DNA of 64,000 nt, taken from assembly GCA_013416395.1 (NCBI GenBank), contig JACCEP010000015.1, positions 1 through 64,000 of the forward strand. The letters are read 5' to 3'. Under the pieces are notes generated by a model. It saw only the letters and a list, made by a program, of their open reading frames with translations, was not told the origin of the DNA and did not search any database. The stretch is from Alcaligenaceae bacterium. Lineage in GTDB: Bacteria; Pseudomonadota; Gammaproteobacteria; Burkholderiales; Burkholderiaceae_B. The translations under genes and the position numbers were made by a program. Below, one piece after another: positions 47,015-57,089 of this stretch (position 1 is the first letter of the stretch; every line of letters begins with the position of its first letter).

Positions 47015-47818
47015 ATGTCACAAACTTCTGAGTGCACTCGTATGTCTATGCTTACACCGGTTTTCAAGGCGCAGCAGGGCCCCACTGACCAGGACCGCTT
47101 GTTGGTGCGCGCGGATCAGGTCTTGCCCGGCCTTCGATTTCCGCTACCGACTCCAAGCGGCTTAGGGCTAACGACCGAACTGGGTGATCCGGGTCTATGC
47201 GCGATGTGTGACTTCTGGGCGCGTGCATACCCCGAGGCTGGCCAGCACTACCTGGCGATGCGCTGCTGGGGCTTAGCCATATGGCAACCTGTGTATCTAT
47301 GCGTGTTAACAGCGCACTTGGACAATCAAGTTCCAAAACTAAACGGCGCATGGCAAAGCTGGTCAGACAAAGACGGCTTTACTCATGGCCTGTGGCTGCC
47401 TTCTCACAACCCACTAACCGGGCTGCTGACCGACCGTATTACATTTGGTGCCACTGAGATTGCGCATTTTTGTAGCCAGATGCGTGACGCCATGCAATCT
47501 ATGCTGAACCTGAAGAACAAAACCGTTGACGCCACCTTGGCCGAATGCGTACTGGCTGCCTTGCTACTGGCGGGTCGCTATACGCACGCGGACACCAACT
47601 TGATCCGGGCGTGGGCAGATCGGTGGTTGGACGGCATAGGTATAACCAATGGTTGTGGTTTATTGATTTACGAGGATGCTTGGGGAAATTCGGCGCTTAT
47701 GCTGAATAGAACCATTTGCTGCCATAATTTTCGTCGCCGTGATGGTGACAAATGTGCGAGCTGTCCCAAGTTGACCCATAAGGAACGAATCGCTCGCACA
47801 CTCGCAGAAACACGCTAA
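47015..47818 (+). CDS. fhuF: FhuF-like siderophore-iron reductase
   Basis: 267 residues. The C-terminal CCHNFRRRDGDKCASCP carries the C-C-x(10)-C-x(2)-C ligands of the [2Fe-2S] cluster that defines FhuF-type ferric-siderophore reductases. The N-terminal part (SGLGLTTELGDPGLCAMCDF, HYLAMRCWGLAIWQPVYLCV) matches the family in layout. It would release iron from the internalised siderophore in the cytoplasm. The start is uncertain (ATG at 47015, 47042 or 47048; none has a strong RBS). First gene of the cassette, downstream of a possible Fur box. Confidence 0.8.
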   Translation: MSQTSECTRMSMLTPVFKAQQGPTDQDRLLVRADQVLPGLRFPLPTPSGLGLTTELGDPGLCAMCDFWARAYPEAGQHYLAMRCWGLAIWQPVYLCVLTAHLDNQVPKLNGAWQSWSDKDGFTHGLWLPSHNPLTGLLTDRITFGATEIAHFCSQMRDAMQSMLNLKNKTVDATLAECVLAALLLAGRYTHADTNLIRAWADRWLDGIGITNGCGLLIYEDAWGNSALMLNRTICCHNFRRRDGDKCASCPKLTHKERIARTLAETR

Positions 47819-47952
47819 CTACTCTGTTGCATTTGTGGCACGCATCGAAATAAATGAGCTAAGGAGAACTTATCGACATAGATGCAATTACACCTCATTT
47901 TAATTCTTATTAGATATTTAAACTGATTGCGAAAATCTAAAAAGGGAACGAA

Positions 47953-50127
47953 ATGGCTCTGACAGCAAAGAAATTAAAACCGGGAAGGAAAGCACCACCA
48001 AGAATCCTAACGCCGCTGGCTACAATTATTCTCACGGGCTTCGGCGCAGAACATTCAGCACATGCGCAAGCAGTCACCCCTACGACCAAAGCTCCATTCC
48101 AGTTGCCGCAAGTTTCGATAACCGGCGACCGCGTAAATGACCCATTGCGCAATGCCCTATCTCCAGTTCAAAGTGGCGCACTGGGCATACGCAGCAAGCT
48201 TGAAACACCGTTCTCGTCGTTCGTAGCCACCAATGCCGACATCAAAGAGCGTCACGTCAACACGTTGGGGGATGTGTTCATGGCAGATGCCTCGGTGTCC
48301 GACAACAGCGCTGCCTATGGCGCTTGGGCTAGCTACCTCAGTGTGCGCGGGCTGCCGCTAGACTGGCAAAACTCCTTCCGTATCGATGGAAAACCGTTCA
48401 TGAGCTATGCCACCACGTTACCGTATGAGCACTTTGAACAAATTGATCTTCTCAAAGGCGCAACGGGCTTCATGTATGGTTTCGGCTCGCCCGGCGGCTT
48501 GGTTAACTATGTATCGAAAAAACCTACCGAAGAACCCATTCGGGACTTAAGCATTGGGTACGATTCAAAAACTCTCTGGCGTGAACATGCAGATCTGAGT
48601 GGTCGCGTGGGCGATAACAACCGCTTCGGATATCGACTCAATGCCATGCACCAGCAGGGGGATCTATACACCGACGGTGACATCAACCGAAACGCTGTTT
48701 CGCTGGCGCTGGATGCGCGCTTGACCGACCGTCTGATTTGGGATTTCCAAGGTATTTATCAGGATTTCAAAGCATCAGACATTGAACCGACAATCTACAC
48801 CGGATTGTTGACTGGACTTAATTTACCGTCGGCAGTGCATAACGAAAATGGACGATTCGTAGGTGATGGCACGCATCTCAACAACGCATTCCGTTTTTAT
48901 TCCACGGGACTGAAACATCAGATATCACCTAACTGGACCCTTGGCGCCAGTTACAGCCAATCATCTACCAAAACGCGACGCAATGAGGAGGTAATACAGA
49001 TTACGGATGCGCGCGGCAATTACAACGACATCCGCTCCGATTATGGCGAGGCTTATCAGTTCAACTATTGGCAAGCCATGTTGCAAGGACGCTCCCAGAC
49101 TGGGGCACTCACGCACGATATTGTAGTAGGCGCGTCTTGGCAAAAACAGAGAAATGATTACGCAGGCAACGGTTTCTATCAGCAGGTAGGCAACGGGTCT
49201 CTGTGGACGCAAAATACCAATACATATCGAAGCGTCGGAACTATGAATAGCCTGGGCATGTTCCGCGGTGCTGAAATTACCCAACAGGCAGTTTTTGCCA
49301 GCGACACGGTACAGCTGTCTAACCAGTGGTCACTATTGGGCGGGCTGCGCTATACCAACTACGACCAGATAGCCTTCAGTCCTGGCGGCGCCAGGACATC
49401 GTCTTACGACAAAAGAGGCGTGCTGACGCCAACGGTGGCATTGATGTACAAGACCACACCGCAGGCTATGGTGTATGCAAGTTATATGGAATCACTGGAA
49501 CAAGGCACCTCAGTTGGATCCAGTTATGTCAATTACGGTGCGCAGCTAGCCCCACTCAAAAGCCAGCAATACGAAATTGGCATTAAGTATCTGCAAGAAC
49601 GTTGGGCGGCGACGGCGGCGTTATTTCGTCTTGAAAAAAAGGCGGAGTATCCAAACGCCACCAACGAATTCGTACAGGATGGTCTATCGGTATACCAAGG
49701 CGCAGAACTAGGAGCCTCAGTGCGATTTGGCCCTAATTGGGATGTAGGCGGCAATGTAATGTGGCTGGATGCGACCTATAAGAAAGGGGCTACTAATATT
49801 GGAAACCGTGTTGTAGGTGCACCAAAACTCGTTGCCACGACTCAGGTTTCATATCGGGTACCAGCGGTTCCAGGTCTTAAGCTTTGGGCCAATGCGAAGT
49901 ACACCAGCAGCACCATGTTGCGGCCAAGCAATGACGTGGAGTTAGGTGGCTATTCCGCTCTCAATGTTGGTGCCAGTTATGATACCGCTGTCAATGGCTA
50001 CGACACGACATTTCGTTTGGCAGTGAAAAACATCACGAACAAACGATACTGGGCCTACCAACACGCGGACTATGTCAAAGCAAGTGATCCTCGCAGCGTA
50101 AGCCTGACCGCCACCATGCAATTCTAG
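47953..50127 (+). CDS. TonB-dependent siderophore receptor
   Basis: A 724-residue outer-membrane receptor. The signal region includes [19 protein letters not shown]. The plug domain has [20 protein letters not shown] and [20 protein letters not shown] (the usual GSPGG of siderophore receptors). About 20 beta-strands follow and the protein ends in Phe (SLTATMQF). An RBS AAGGGAACG precedes the ATG. It is flanked by fhuF and an RhtX-like importer, so it probably imports a hydroxamate or similar siderophore; none is specified by the sequence. Confidence 0.9.
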   Translation: MALTAKKLKPGRKAPPRILTPLATIILTGFGAEHSAHAQAVTPTTKAPFQLPQVSITGDRVNDPLRNALSPVQSGALGIRSKLETPFSSFVATNADIKERHVNTLGDVFMADASVSDNSAAYGAWASYLSVRGLPLDWQNSFRIDGKPFMSYATTLPYEHFEQIDLLKGATGFMYGFGSPGGLVNYVSKKPTEEPIRDLSIGYDSKTLWREHADLSGRVGDNNRFGYRLNAMHQQGDLYTDGDINRNAVSLALDARLTDRLIWDFQGIYQDFKASDIEPTIYTGLLTGLNLPSAVHNENGRFVGDGTHLNNAFRFYSTGLKHQISPNWTLGASYSQSSTKTRRNEEVIQITDARGNYNDIRSDYGEAYQFNYWQAMLQGRSQTGALTHDIVVGASWQKQRNDYAGNGFYQQVGNGSLWTQNTNTYRSVGTMNSLGMFRGAEITQQAVFASDTVQLSNQWSLLGGLRYTNYDQIAFSPGGARTSSYDKRGVLTPTVALMYKTTPQAMVYASYMESLEQGTSVGSSYVNYGAQLAPLKSQQYEIGIKYLQERWAATAALFRLEKKAEYPNATNEFVQDGLSVYQGAELGASVRFGPNWDVGGNVMWLDATYKKGATNIGNRVVGAPKLVATTQVSYRVPAVPGLKLWANAKYTSSTMLRPSNDVELGGYSALNVGASYDTAVNGYDTTFRLAVKNITNKRYWAYQHADYVKASDPRSVSLTATMQF

Positions 50128-50141
50128 GCTTATACGCTCTC

Positions 50142-51377
50142 GTGCAACGCTCTTTGTACGACCGCGCATCTGCACCGAGCGCCATCCTTCTGGCAGTCTG
50201 CGCGCTATACATAGCGCAAAGCGTCATTGGCGGGCTGACGATGCTCGGCCTGCCTGCTGTCTTGCGCAACCAGGGTTTGCCTCTCGATCAGATCGGTCTG
50301 CTCCATCTCACCCTTATACCGTGGTTCCTGAAATTTCTCTGGTCGCCTTATGTTGAGCGGTTCAGACATCTTGGCGTCGGGAACAATGGAACGAAGTCCA
50401 TCACGCTTATGGGCAGTACTCTTTGCTCTTTAGGACTCGTAGCGCTTGCCGTCCATGGTCCTGCCATAACAGGCACGACGGTCTCCATACTGCTTTTCAT
50501 CGCCCTCATAGCGTCAACCGTCGACATTGCTTGCGACGGGTACATGGTGGAAAACCTTAGACCCGAACATCACGGCTGGGGCAATGCCGCTCAGGTCGGC
50601 GGGGCCTACATCGGTTCAGCAATAGGTGCTGGTGCATTTCTGTTGATAGCGGCTGAGTGCGGCTGGACGTTCTCGGTGCTGATAATGGCCGCAATTGTCG
50701 TTGGTCTTGGATTACCGTTCAACTTCATACACACCTCTAAGGCTGCGCCAGCGACACCTTCGATACAGCCATCCTTGATGAATGCCCTGAAGAGACGCGA
50801 AGTTCAACTCGGATTATTAATTACCGGTATTTTCACTGCTGCCCAGAAGTGGGGCGTCGCTATGATCGGGCCGTTCATGGTCGATTATGGTCTTGATTTA
50901 AAAACTATCGGCACTCTCACGGGAGCCGGGAGCATGTTCATTGGCTCGTTCGCTGCGCTGCTCGGTGGGGCGATGGTGCGTTTAACTGGCGTTAAATTTG
51001 TGCTCGTCCTCGCAATCGTATTGCAAGCTTCTCTATTTACGGGCTTGCTGATACTGTCTGTCTTGGATAAGCGTTTTAGCAGCATCGTTTTGCTACTTGG
51101 CATCCTAAGCTCTTCCGGTGTTATGGCATTCGGCTATGTCGCTCTTTATTCAAGCTTCATGCGATGGTCCAATAACGCGCAAGCAGGTGTCGATTTCACA
51201 CTCTTTCAGTGCGCCGACGGGCTCTTCAGCATGATAGGCGGAATAGTGGCCGGGTTTATGGCCCACCATCTGGGCTACACCACATTTTATGGCGCCATCT
51301 TATTAATTTCGTTTGTGGCCATAGGGGCGATTTCTGCTGTGAGAGTTTTCCCAAACGGTCATGGGATTCAAAACTAG
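50142..51377 (+). CDS. MFS siderophore importer, RhtX/FptX family
   Basis: A 411-residue major-facilitator protein with about 12 hydrophobic segments and a GTG start 14 bp after the receptor stop. The N-terminal [30 protein letters not shown] and [26 protein letters not shown] are characteristic of RhtX/FptX inner-membrane siderophore transporters, which replace a binding-protein ABC system. Together with the receptor and reductase it makes a minimal siderophore-use system without any biosynthesis genes, fitting use of siderophores from other organisms. Confidence 0.87.
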   Translation: MQRSLYDRASAPSAILLAVCALYIAQSVIGGLTMLGLPAVLRNQGLPLDQIGLLHLTLIPWFLKFLWSPYVERFRHLGVGNNGTKSITLMGSTLCSLGLVALAVHGPAITGTTVSILLFIALIASTVDIACDGYMVENLRPEHHGWGNAAQVGGAYIGSAIGAGAFLLIAAECGWTFSVLIMAAIVVGLGLPFNFIHTSKAAPATPSIQPSLMNALKRREVQLGLLITGIFTAAQKWGVAMIGPFMVDYGLDLKTIGTLTGAGSMFIGSFAALLGGAMVRLTGVKFVLVLAIVLQASLFTGLLILSVLDKRFSSIVLLLGILSSSGVMAFGYVALYSSFMRWSNNAQAGVDFTLFQCADGLFSMIGGIVAGFMAHHLGYTTFYGAILLISFVAIGAISAVRVFPNGHGIQN

Positions 51378-51411
51378 CGCCTTCCAACAGCAGCTGTAGA
51401 CCACAAGGCGA

Positions 51412-51486
51412 CTGGGCGAACTCGAAGAACAATGGCTGGAGCTCCAGGAAGCGCTGGAAGAGATTGAAGCGGATGTGATGCAGTAG
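51412..51486 (+). repeat. Direct repeat, right copy of the ABC-F gene end
   Basis: Encodes LGELEEQWLELQEALEEIEA then DVMQ and stop, against GVMQ in the left copy. The 51487-51716 interval after it holds no gene; it contains an imperfect hairpin at 51626-51653 (GGACGAACGGC / GCCGTCCGTCC) that could serve uvrD on the - strand. Confidence 0.9.
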
Positions 51487-51716
51487 TTGCCTGTGAACAC
51501 AACTACTGCCGTCTTATTGCAGCGGCCGACCTGACACCGGCAGGCTCAATTCATAGACTCGCCGCTAACAGGATAATCCACGCACTGACCTGGGTACGCC
51601 AACGTACCGGAAACAGAGCTTAGCGGGACGAACGGCTTGCTTGCCGTCCGTCCATCTTGCTTCACCCATGCCAGGCTATTTAAGCAAGGCCTTTACACAG
51701 ATAGGCATCGCAGCTA

Positions 51717-54263
51717 TTACTGCATCAATATCTCAAGCTTAGCCACGCCCAAGGCCAAGGTTTTCATGCCGGCATCGCGAAATTGAATCTGTGCCTGCGC
51801 GTCCTGACCCGAGCCGCTCAGGCTGATTACCGTACCCTCGCCGAACTTGGGGTGTTTTACGCCCGTGCCTATGCGGTAGACGCGATCACCCACGGTGACA
51901 CCGTTTGACTGGGTGCGTGGCGCGCGTGGTGCGGCACTGCCTGTACCCGGACGATTGTAGGCATCGCCGCCACGGCGAAATGCGCCACTCCAGCTATGCT
52001 GTTGCGGTACCACACGCCCTTCTTTGGGGGTGAGCCACTTTAGGTGCTCTTCGGGGATTTCGTCGAGAAAGCGGGAACGCATGGCGTAACGGGTTTGGCC
52101 ATGCAGCATGCGGCTTTGCGCCAGCGTAAGGTAAAGACGTTCGCGTGCGCGTGTAATGGCTACGTACATGAGGCGACGTTCTTCTTCAAGACCGGCAGAT
52201 TCCAGCAGGCTGTTTTCATGAGGAAAAAGGCCGTCTTCGACCCCGGTGATAAACACCGAGTCAAATTCAAGCCCCTTGGCGGCGTGCACTGTCATTAATT
52301 GAACCGCGTCTTGGCCTGCCTGGGCCTGGTTGTCGCCCGCTTCAAGCGACGCATGAGTAAGAAACGCCGCCAGTGGCGACATGGGGCCGCCTTCTATTTC
52401 GCCGGTTTCTATATCGATGGAGCGCATCGTGCCAGACTCGCCCGCTGCGATGGCGGCGGATGAGATCGGCCCTGATTCGTTGCTTTCGCTCTGAGCCTGC
52501 CGCATTGTTGCCGACACAGCGTTTTCGTTATCGATCGACGCAGTTGCTGCTGGAAGATCACTTTCGCCCTGGACGGAGACACTAGAACGAAGTTCTTCGC
52601 CCGACGCTGCTTCATGGCTGGCATTTTCCGCAGCTGGTTGATTATCCGCCTGTGGCTGAGCCGCATTGGCCGCGCCAGTTTGCGCCGTAGGAACGGGCAT
52701 TTCTGGAATACGCCCTGCAGGCAGCCCTTCGAAATTTTCTTCAGCAGCAAATGCCGCAGCGGCATTGACCAGCTCTTGCATGTTTTCAAGACGCTCGGCG
52801 CCTTCACGCTCGCCCTGGTAATGTGCAAGCAGCCCGCTATGATGAACAACATGCTCGACCAGCTCGGGCAGTGACAGAATTTGTGCTTCATGCGCCATTT
52901 GCTGGATAAGTTCTGCAAAGCGCATGAGGTTGGTGCCGCCCTTGCCCGACATGGCTGGAACTGCCCTGAACAGGCTGGAGTTTTGCTGACGGGCAATGTC
53001 ACCAAGCTGCTCAAGCGTGCGCGCGCCAATGCCGCGGGTGGGAAAATTGACGACACGCAACCACGCCGTATCGTCGTAGGGGTTATTCATAAGCCGCAAA
53101 TAAGCCAGCACGTGCTTGACTTCTTGCCGCTCAAAAAAGCGCAGGCCACCGTACACCTTGTAAGGAATGCCTGAGGAAAACAGGTGATGCTCGATGATGC
53201 GCGACTGGGCGTTACTGCGATACAGCACGGCAACTTCGCGCCGCAGCCGCCCGTCGTTGATCAGTGCCTTGATTTCATCGACCACCCACTGCGCTTCGAT
53301 CTGGTCGGATGGCTGCTCGATAACACGTACGGGCTCGCCTGCACCGTGTTCGGTCCACAGGTTTTTACCCAGCCGCGACGTATTGTGCGCAATAAGCGCG
53401 TTGGCTGAGTCAAGAATATGGCCGTATGAGCGGTAGTTTTGCTCTAGACGTATGACATTGCCATGCGCGAAATCACGCTCAAAATCTGCCATATTGCCAA
53501 CGTTGGCACCCCGGAAGGCATAGATTGACTGGTCGTCATCACCCACGGCGAAAATGGCCGCGCCACCGCCGGCCAGCAGCGTTAGCCAGCGATACTGCAA
53601 TGAGTTGGTGTCTTGAAACTCGTCTACCAGTATGTGCCGGAAGCGGCGCTGGTAATGCTCACGCACGGGCGCGTTGCGTTGCAGCAGTTCGTATGCGCGC
53701 AATAACAACTCTGCGAAATCTACCACGCCCTCTCGTTCACACTGCTCTTGGTATAGCGTGTAGATCTCGACCATGCGGCGCCGATAGGCGTCCCAGGCCT
53801 CAACAGACGCAGGCCTTAAGCCTTCTTCTTTGGCGCTATTGATGAACCGCTGCACGTCGCGTGGCGGAAACTTGTCATCATCAATACCCGCCCCTTTGAT
53901 AAGGCGTTTGATGGAGGCCAGTTGGTCGGCACTGTCGAGAATCTGAAACGTTTGCACCAGGCCGGCATCGCGGTAATGGGCGCGAAGCAAGCGATTGCAA
54001 AGACCGTGAAAGGTACCTACCCACATGCCACGTGTGTTGATGGGCAACAACGCAGAAAGGCGCGTGAGCATTTCACGCGCCGACTTGTTGGTAAAGGTAA
54101 CCGCCATAAGCCCGAAGGGGCTGGCCTGCCCGGTTTGGATTAGCCAGGCCATACGGGTGGTTAGCACCCGTGTTTTCCCGCTGCCAGCGCCGGCGAGTAC
54201 CAGCGCGTGCTGCGGGGGGAGTGTTACAGCGGCTTTTTGTTCGGGGTTAAGGCTTTCGATCAT
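51717..54263 (-). CDS. uvrD: DNA helicase II (UvrD/PcrA)
   Basis: An 848-residue SF1A helicase. Motif I AGAGSGKTRVLTTRM, motif Ia VTFTNKSAREM, motif II LVDEFQDTNSLQY, motif III GDDDQSIYAFRGA, motif V VQLMTVHAAKGLEFDSVF and motif VI YVAITRARERL are all present. C-terminal Tudor-like domain: GDRVYRIGTGVKHPKFGEGTV. Longer than E. coli UvrD (720): about 110 residues rich in Ala, Ser, Gln and acidic residues are inserted in the 2B region before SPLAAFLTHASLEAG (about residues 520-630). Its ATG overlaps the desaturase stop by 4 bp. Confidence 0.94.
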   Translation of the reverse strand: MIESLNPEQKAAVTLPPQHALVLAGAGSGKTRVLTTRMAWLIQTGQASPFGLMAVTFTNKSAREMLTRLSALLPINTRGMWVGTFHGLCNRLLRAHYRDAGLVQTFQILDSADQLASIKRLIKGAGIDDDKFPPRDVQRFINSAKEEGLRPASVEAWDAYRRRMVEIYTLYQEQCEREGVVDFAELLLRAYELLQRNAPVREHYQRRFRHILVDEFQDTNSLQYRWLTLLAGGGAAIFAVGDDDQSIYAFRGANVGNMADFERDFAHGNVIRLEQNYRSYGHILDSANALIAHNTSRLGKNLWTEHGAGEPVRVIEQPSDQIEAQWVVDEIKALINDGRLRREVAVLYRSNAQSRIIEHHLFSSGIPYKVYGGLRFFERQEVKHVLAYLRLMNNPYDDTAWLRVVNFPTRGIGARTLEQLGDIARQQNSSLFRAVPAMSGKGGTNLMRFAELIQQMAHEAQILSLPELVEHVVHHSGLLAHYQGEREGAERLENMQELVNAAAAFAAEENFEGLPAGRIPEMPVPTAQTGAANAAQPQADNQPAAENASHEAASGEELRSSVSVQGESDLPAATASIDNENAVSATMRQAQSESNESGPISSAAIAAGESGTMRSIDIETGEIEGGPMSPLAAFLTHASLEAGDNQAQAGQDAVQLMTVHAAKGLEFDSVFITGVEDGLFPHENSLLESAGLEEERRLMYVAITRARERLYLTLAQSRMLHGQTRYAMRSRFLDEIPEEHLKWLTPKEGRVVPQQHSWSGAFRRGGDAYNRPGTGSAAPRAPRTQSNGVTVGDRVYRIGTGVKHPKFGEGTVISLSGSGQDAQAQIQFRDAGMKTLALGVAKLEILMQ

Positions 54264-55471
54264 GCCGCGTAGCGGCGCAACCGGTAAGCAAACTGCTCAA
54301 GGCTTTCTATACCGCTTTGCTGGGCACGCTGGCACCAGGCTTGAAGATCAGCAAGAAGCTGCTCGCTGCTGGCGCTGGAGCTTTCCCATACACGGGCCAG
54401 ATCACGGCGCATTTGCACCAGTGTAGACAGTGACTGGTTTTGTGCCAGTACGGAATCAACCTCGGCAAGCTGTTCAGGCTCGAGCACTTCTTCGCTGCGT
54501 GACAACCAGGTACGGCAACGCTTGAGCGAGAGCCAATTGGAGTTGGACTCAGCTTCAGGGGTGTGCTTTAGCTTGGCGAGCTCTTCGCTGACGGCATGGC
54601 GAACGATGTCACCGTAACGTGCCAGGATTTCATAGCGATGGGTAATAACACCCTGCAGCGTACTTGCATTGACATCAGCAGCCTGGTTGGCGGGTTCAAG
54701 CTTGAGCTTGGGCGCCCGCTTTTTGACCGTGGCCAGACCCAAGGCACTTAGTACTGAAATATAAGCCCAGCCCAGATCGAACTCGTACCATTTGGTAGAG
54801 AACTTGGCCGAAGTGCCATAGGCGTGATGGTTGTTGTGCAGCTCTTCACCACCAATAATGATGCCCCAAGGCGATACGTTGGTGCTGGTGTCGGGGCTTG
54901 CAAAGTTGCGATAGCCAAAGGCATGACCCACCCCGTTAACAACACCGGCCGCCCAGAACGGGATCCATGCCATTTGAACTGCCCAGACCGTAAGGCCCAG
55001 TACGCCGAACAAGGCAAGGTCAATACCCAGCATGATCAGCACGCCGAGCAAGCTGTGCTTGGTGTAGACGTTGCGCTCCATCCAGTCATCGGGGGTGCCG
55101 TGACCAAAGCGCTTGAGCGTTTCGGGGTTGTTTGCCTCGAGGCGGTACAACTCGGCACCACGGAAGAAAACCTTGCCCAGCCCGAATACGACGGGTGAGT
55201 GAGGATCGCCCTCGCGCTCTACCTTGGCGTGGTGCTTGCGGTGTATGGCAACCCACTCTTTGGTGACCATACCGGTGGTCATCCAAAGCCAGAAGCGGAA
55301 GAAATGCATGACTGCAGGATGCAGGTCTAGCCCCCTATGCGCCTGGCTGCGGTGCAAAAACACCGTTACGCCAATGATAGTGATGTGGGTGAGCACAAGC
55401 GTCACCAGAGCGACCTGCCACCATGTCAGATGAAGAAAGCCGCCCGACAGGAAATTTAAGATTTGTTCCAT
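54260..55471 (-). CDS. Acyl-CoA/fatty acid desaturase (delta-9 type)
   Basis: 403 residues from the ATG at 55471 (RBS AAAGGG just upstream); a TTG at 55507 is an alternative. The three histidine boxes that bind the di-iron centre are present: HRSQAH (about 40), HRKHH (about 75) and HNNHH (about 210), between four membrane segments. The C-terminal ~150 residues are a charged helical tail beyond the desaturase domain. It introduces a double bond to tune membrane fluidity. Translationally coupled to uvrD, an unusual pairing. Confidence 0.87.
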   Translation of the reverse strand: MEQILNFLSGGFLHLTWWQVALVTLVLTHITIIGVTVFLHRSQAHRGLDLHPAVMHFFRFWLWMTTGMVTKEWVAIHRKHHAKVEREGDPHSPVVFGLGKVFFRGAELYRLEANNPETLKRFGHGTPDDWMERNVYTKHSLLGVLIMLGIDLALFGVLGLTVWAVQMAWIPFWAAGVVNGVGHAFGYRNFASPDTSTNVSPWGIIIGGEELHNNHHAYGTSAKFSTKWYEFDLGWAYISVLSALGLATVKKRAPKLKLEPANQAADVNASTLQGVITHRYEILARYGDIVRHAVSEELAKLKHTPEAESNSNWLSLKRCRTWLSRSEEVLEPEQLAEVDSVLAQNQSLSTLVQMRRDLARVWESSSASSEQLLADLQAWCQRAQQSGIESLEQFAYRLRRYAA

Positions 55472-55577
55472 AACCCTTTCTATAAGGCCTAGTAATGTGT
55501 TAAGCAAGTTTAGCTGAGTTAGACGTGCAAATACAGATAAGTTTCAACCCAGACTTAATACATATCAACATACAGGC

Positions 55578-57086
55578 TTAATTTATGTCAATTTCTGGGT
55601 CCACAGGCGACTCTGCAACCGCCTCTTCGAGCGGCTCAGCCGTCGTCTGTTTTGCGGGTTTGGCCCTCTCGAAGACGGCCGCGAAGAAGCCATCGGTGCC
55701 ATGCACGTCAGGACGCATTTTGAGGTTAAGTCCTTGATCTGTCAGATTTTTGCAACGTTCGGCTACAATTTTGCCTGCATCGATCTGTGTGAACTCGGGG
55801 TTTTCGGCCAGAAACAGCGCAACCTGGTCTTCATTTTCTTCGGGCAGGATACTGCAGGTGCCATAAACCAGGCGACCACCAGGTGCTACCAAGCGTGCAG
55901 CCTGACGCAAGATATTGGCTTGTGTTTGCTTGAGGGCATCAAGTGAGCCAGGGTGCTGGCGCCATTTGAGGTCGGGGTTGCGCCGCAATGTACCCAAGCC
56001 GCTGCATGGGGCGTCGACCAGAACACGGTGCGCCTTGCCGCGCAAGCGCTTAACGCGCTGGTCGTTTTCTGCGTTGATGACAACCGGCACAATATTAGAT
56101 AGCCCGCTGCGTGCAAAACGTGGCTTGGCACGCGCCAGACGGGCGGCCGACACATCGAAGGCATACAGACGGCCGGTTGAGCGCATCAGTGCACCCAGCA
56201 ACAGTGTTTTCCCGCCTGCGCCTGCGCAAAAATCAATAACCATCTCACCGCGCTTGGGCGCCATGAGTGCTGTCAAAATTTGGCTGCCTTCGTCCTGCAC
56301 CTCAATAAGGCCTTTCTCAAACATAGGCCAGCGATTCAGTGGTGGCCTGCCCTGCAAGCGAATGCCCCAGGGTGAGTACGGCGTGGGCTCAGGGTCATTG
56401 CGCGCGGCCGGGCCGTCACGCAATTCTTTGAGCACTGTGTCGCGGTCAGTACGCATGGGGTTAATGCGGATGTCGAGCGGCGCAGATTGATTCAAGGCCT
56501 GGATGAGGCTGTCAGGCGCTTCAAGCGCTGCAAGGCGCTCTTCGAGCCAGTCAGGAATGCTGTCGCGCACGACGCGTGGCAATGAGGCCACGTCAATATT
56601 GTGTACGTGCGAGAGCCAGTGCTGCTCTTGCTCGCTCAGCCCGGTATCGAGCACGGTGCGGTGAAACACCGATGCCAAACCCAATATGGCAAGACGACGT
56701 GCGGCAGGCCCGGTACCGCTTTCAGCAAAGTTGCGATAGCGGCGCAGGTGACGCAGTACATCAAAGACGCCGTTGGCCACTTCGGCACGATCACGCATCC
56801 CGACCTTGGGATGGCCGCGAAACCAGTGCGAAAGCACGGCATCGGCAGGGTATTCCCATTGCAGCACTTCGCCCAGTACGCTTTGTACCTGGTCGATCCG
56901 CACTGCAGCCATGACGTATGGCCCTTTTACTTCTTCGGCACTATCACCACGGCGTTCGGGGCGCCGTGCCGTTTTTTGAGGACGACTTGCCCGACGCTCT
57001 TCGTCGGTTGTGCGGCCTGCTTGCCGTCTGGCTTGCGCCGGACGGGTGCCCGCAGCACTACGCCCGGGAGTATTTGATTTATTCAT
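55578..57086 (-). CDS. RsmB-like 16S rRNA m5C methyltransferase
   Basis: A 502-residue RsmB/NOP-family enzyme. A basic, low-complexity N-terminus (residues 1-55) is followed by an NusB-like helical region, then the methyltransferase domain: VIDFCAGAGGKTLLLGAL (SAM motif), VDAPCSGLGTLRRNPDLKW and YGTCSILPEENEDQV, which carry the two catalytic cysteines. It could be RsmB itself (C967 of 16S rRNA) or a close paralogue. It precedes purN on the - strand with 3 bp between. Confidence 0.88.
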   Translation of the reverse strand: MNKSNTPGRSAAGTRPAQARRQAGRTTDEERRASRPQKTARRPERRGDSAEEVKGPYVMAAVRIDQVQSVLGEVLQWEYPADAVLSHWFRGHPKVGMRDRAEVANGVFDVLRHLRRYRNFAESGTGPAARRLAILGLASVFHRTVLDTGLSEQEQHWLSHVHNIDVASLPRVVRDSIPDWLEERLAALEAPDSLIQALNQSAPLDIRINPMRTDRDTVLKELRDGPAARNDPEPTPYSPWGIRLQGRPPLNRWPMFEKGLIEVQDEGSQILTALMAPKRGEMVIDFCAGAGGKTLLLGALMRSTGRLYAFDVSAARLARAKPRFARSGLSNIVPVVINAENDQRVKRLRGKAHRVLVDAPCSGLGTLRRNPDLKWRQHPGSLDALKQTQANILRQAARLVAPGGRLVYGTCSILPEENEDQVALFLAENPEFTQIDAGKIVAERCKNLTDQGLNLKMRPDVHGTDGFFAAVFERAKPAKQTTAEPLEEAVAESPVDPEIDIN

Positions 57087-57089
57087 GAT

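Larger units (their letters stand above)
46684..51411 (+). mobile_element. Putative inserted iron-uptake cassette flanked by 75-bp direct repeats
   Basis: Three + strand genes (FhuF-like reductase, TonB-dependent receptor, RhtX-like importer) lie between two direct copies of the ABC-F gene end, so removing the cassette with one repeat would restore an uninterrupted ABC-F gene end followed by 51487 onward. Integrative elements often recreate the 3' end of their target gene in this way. No integrase or transposase is present inside, so a duplication by recombination is an alternative. Confidence 0.6.
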
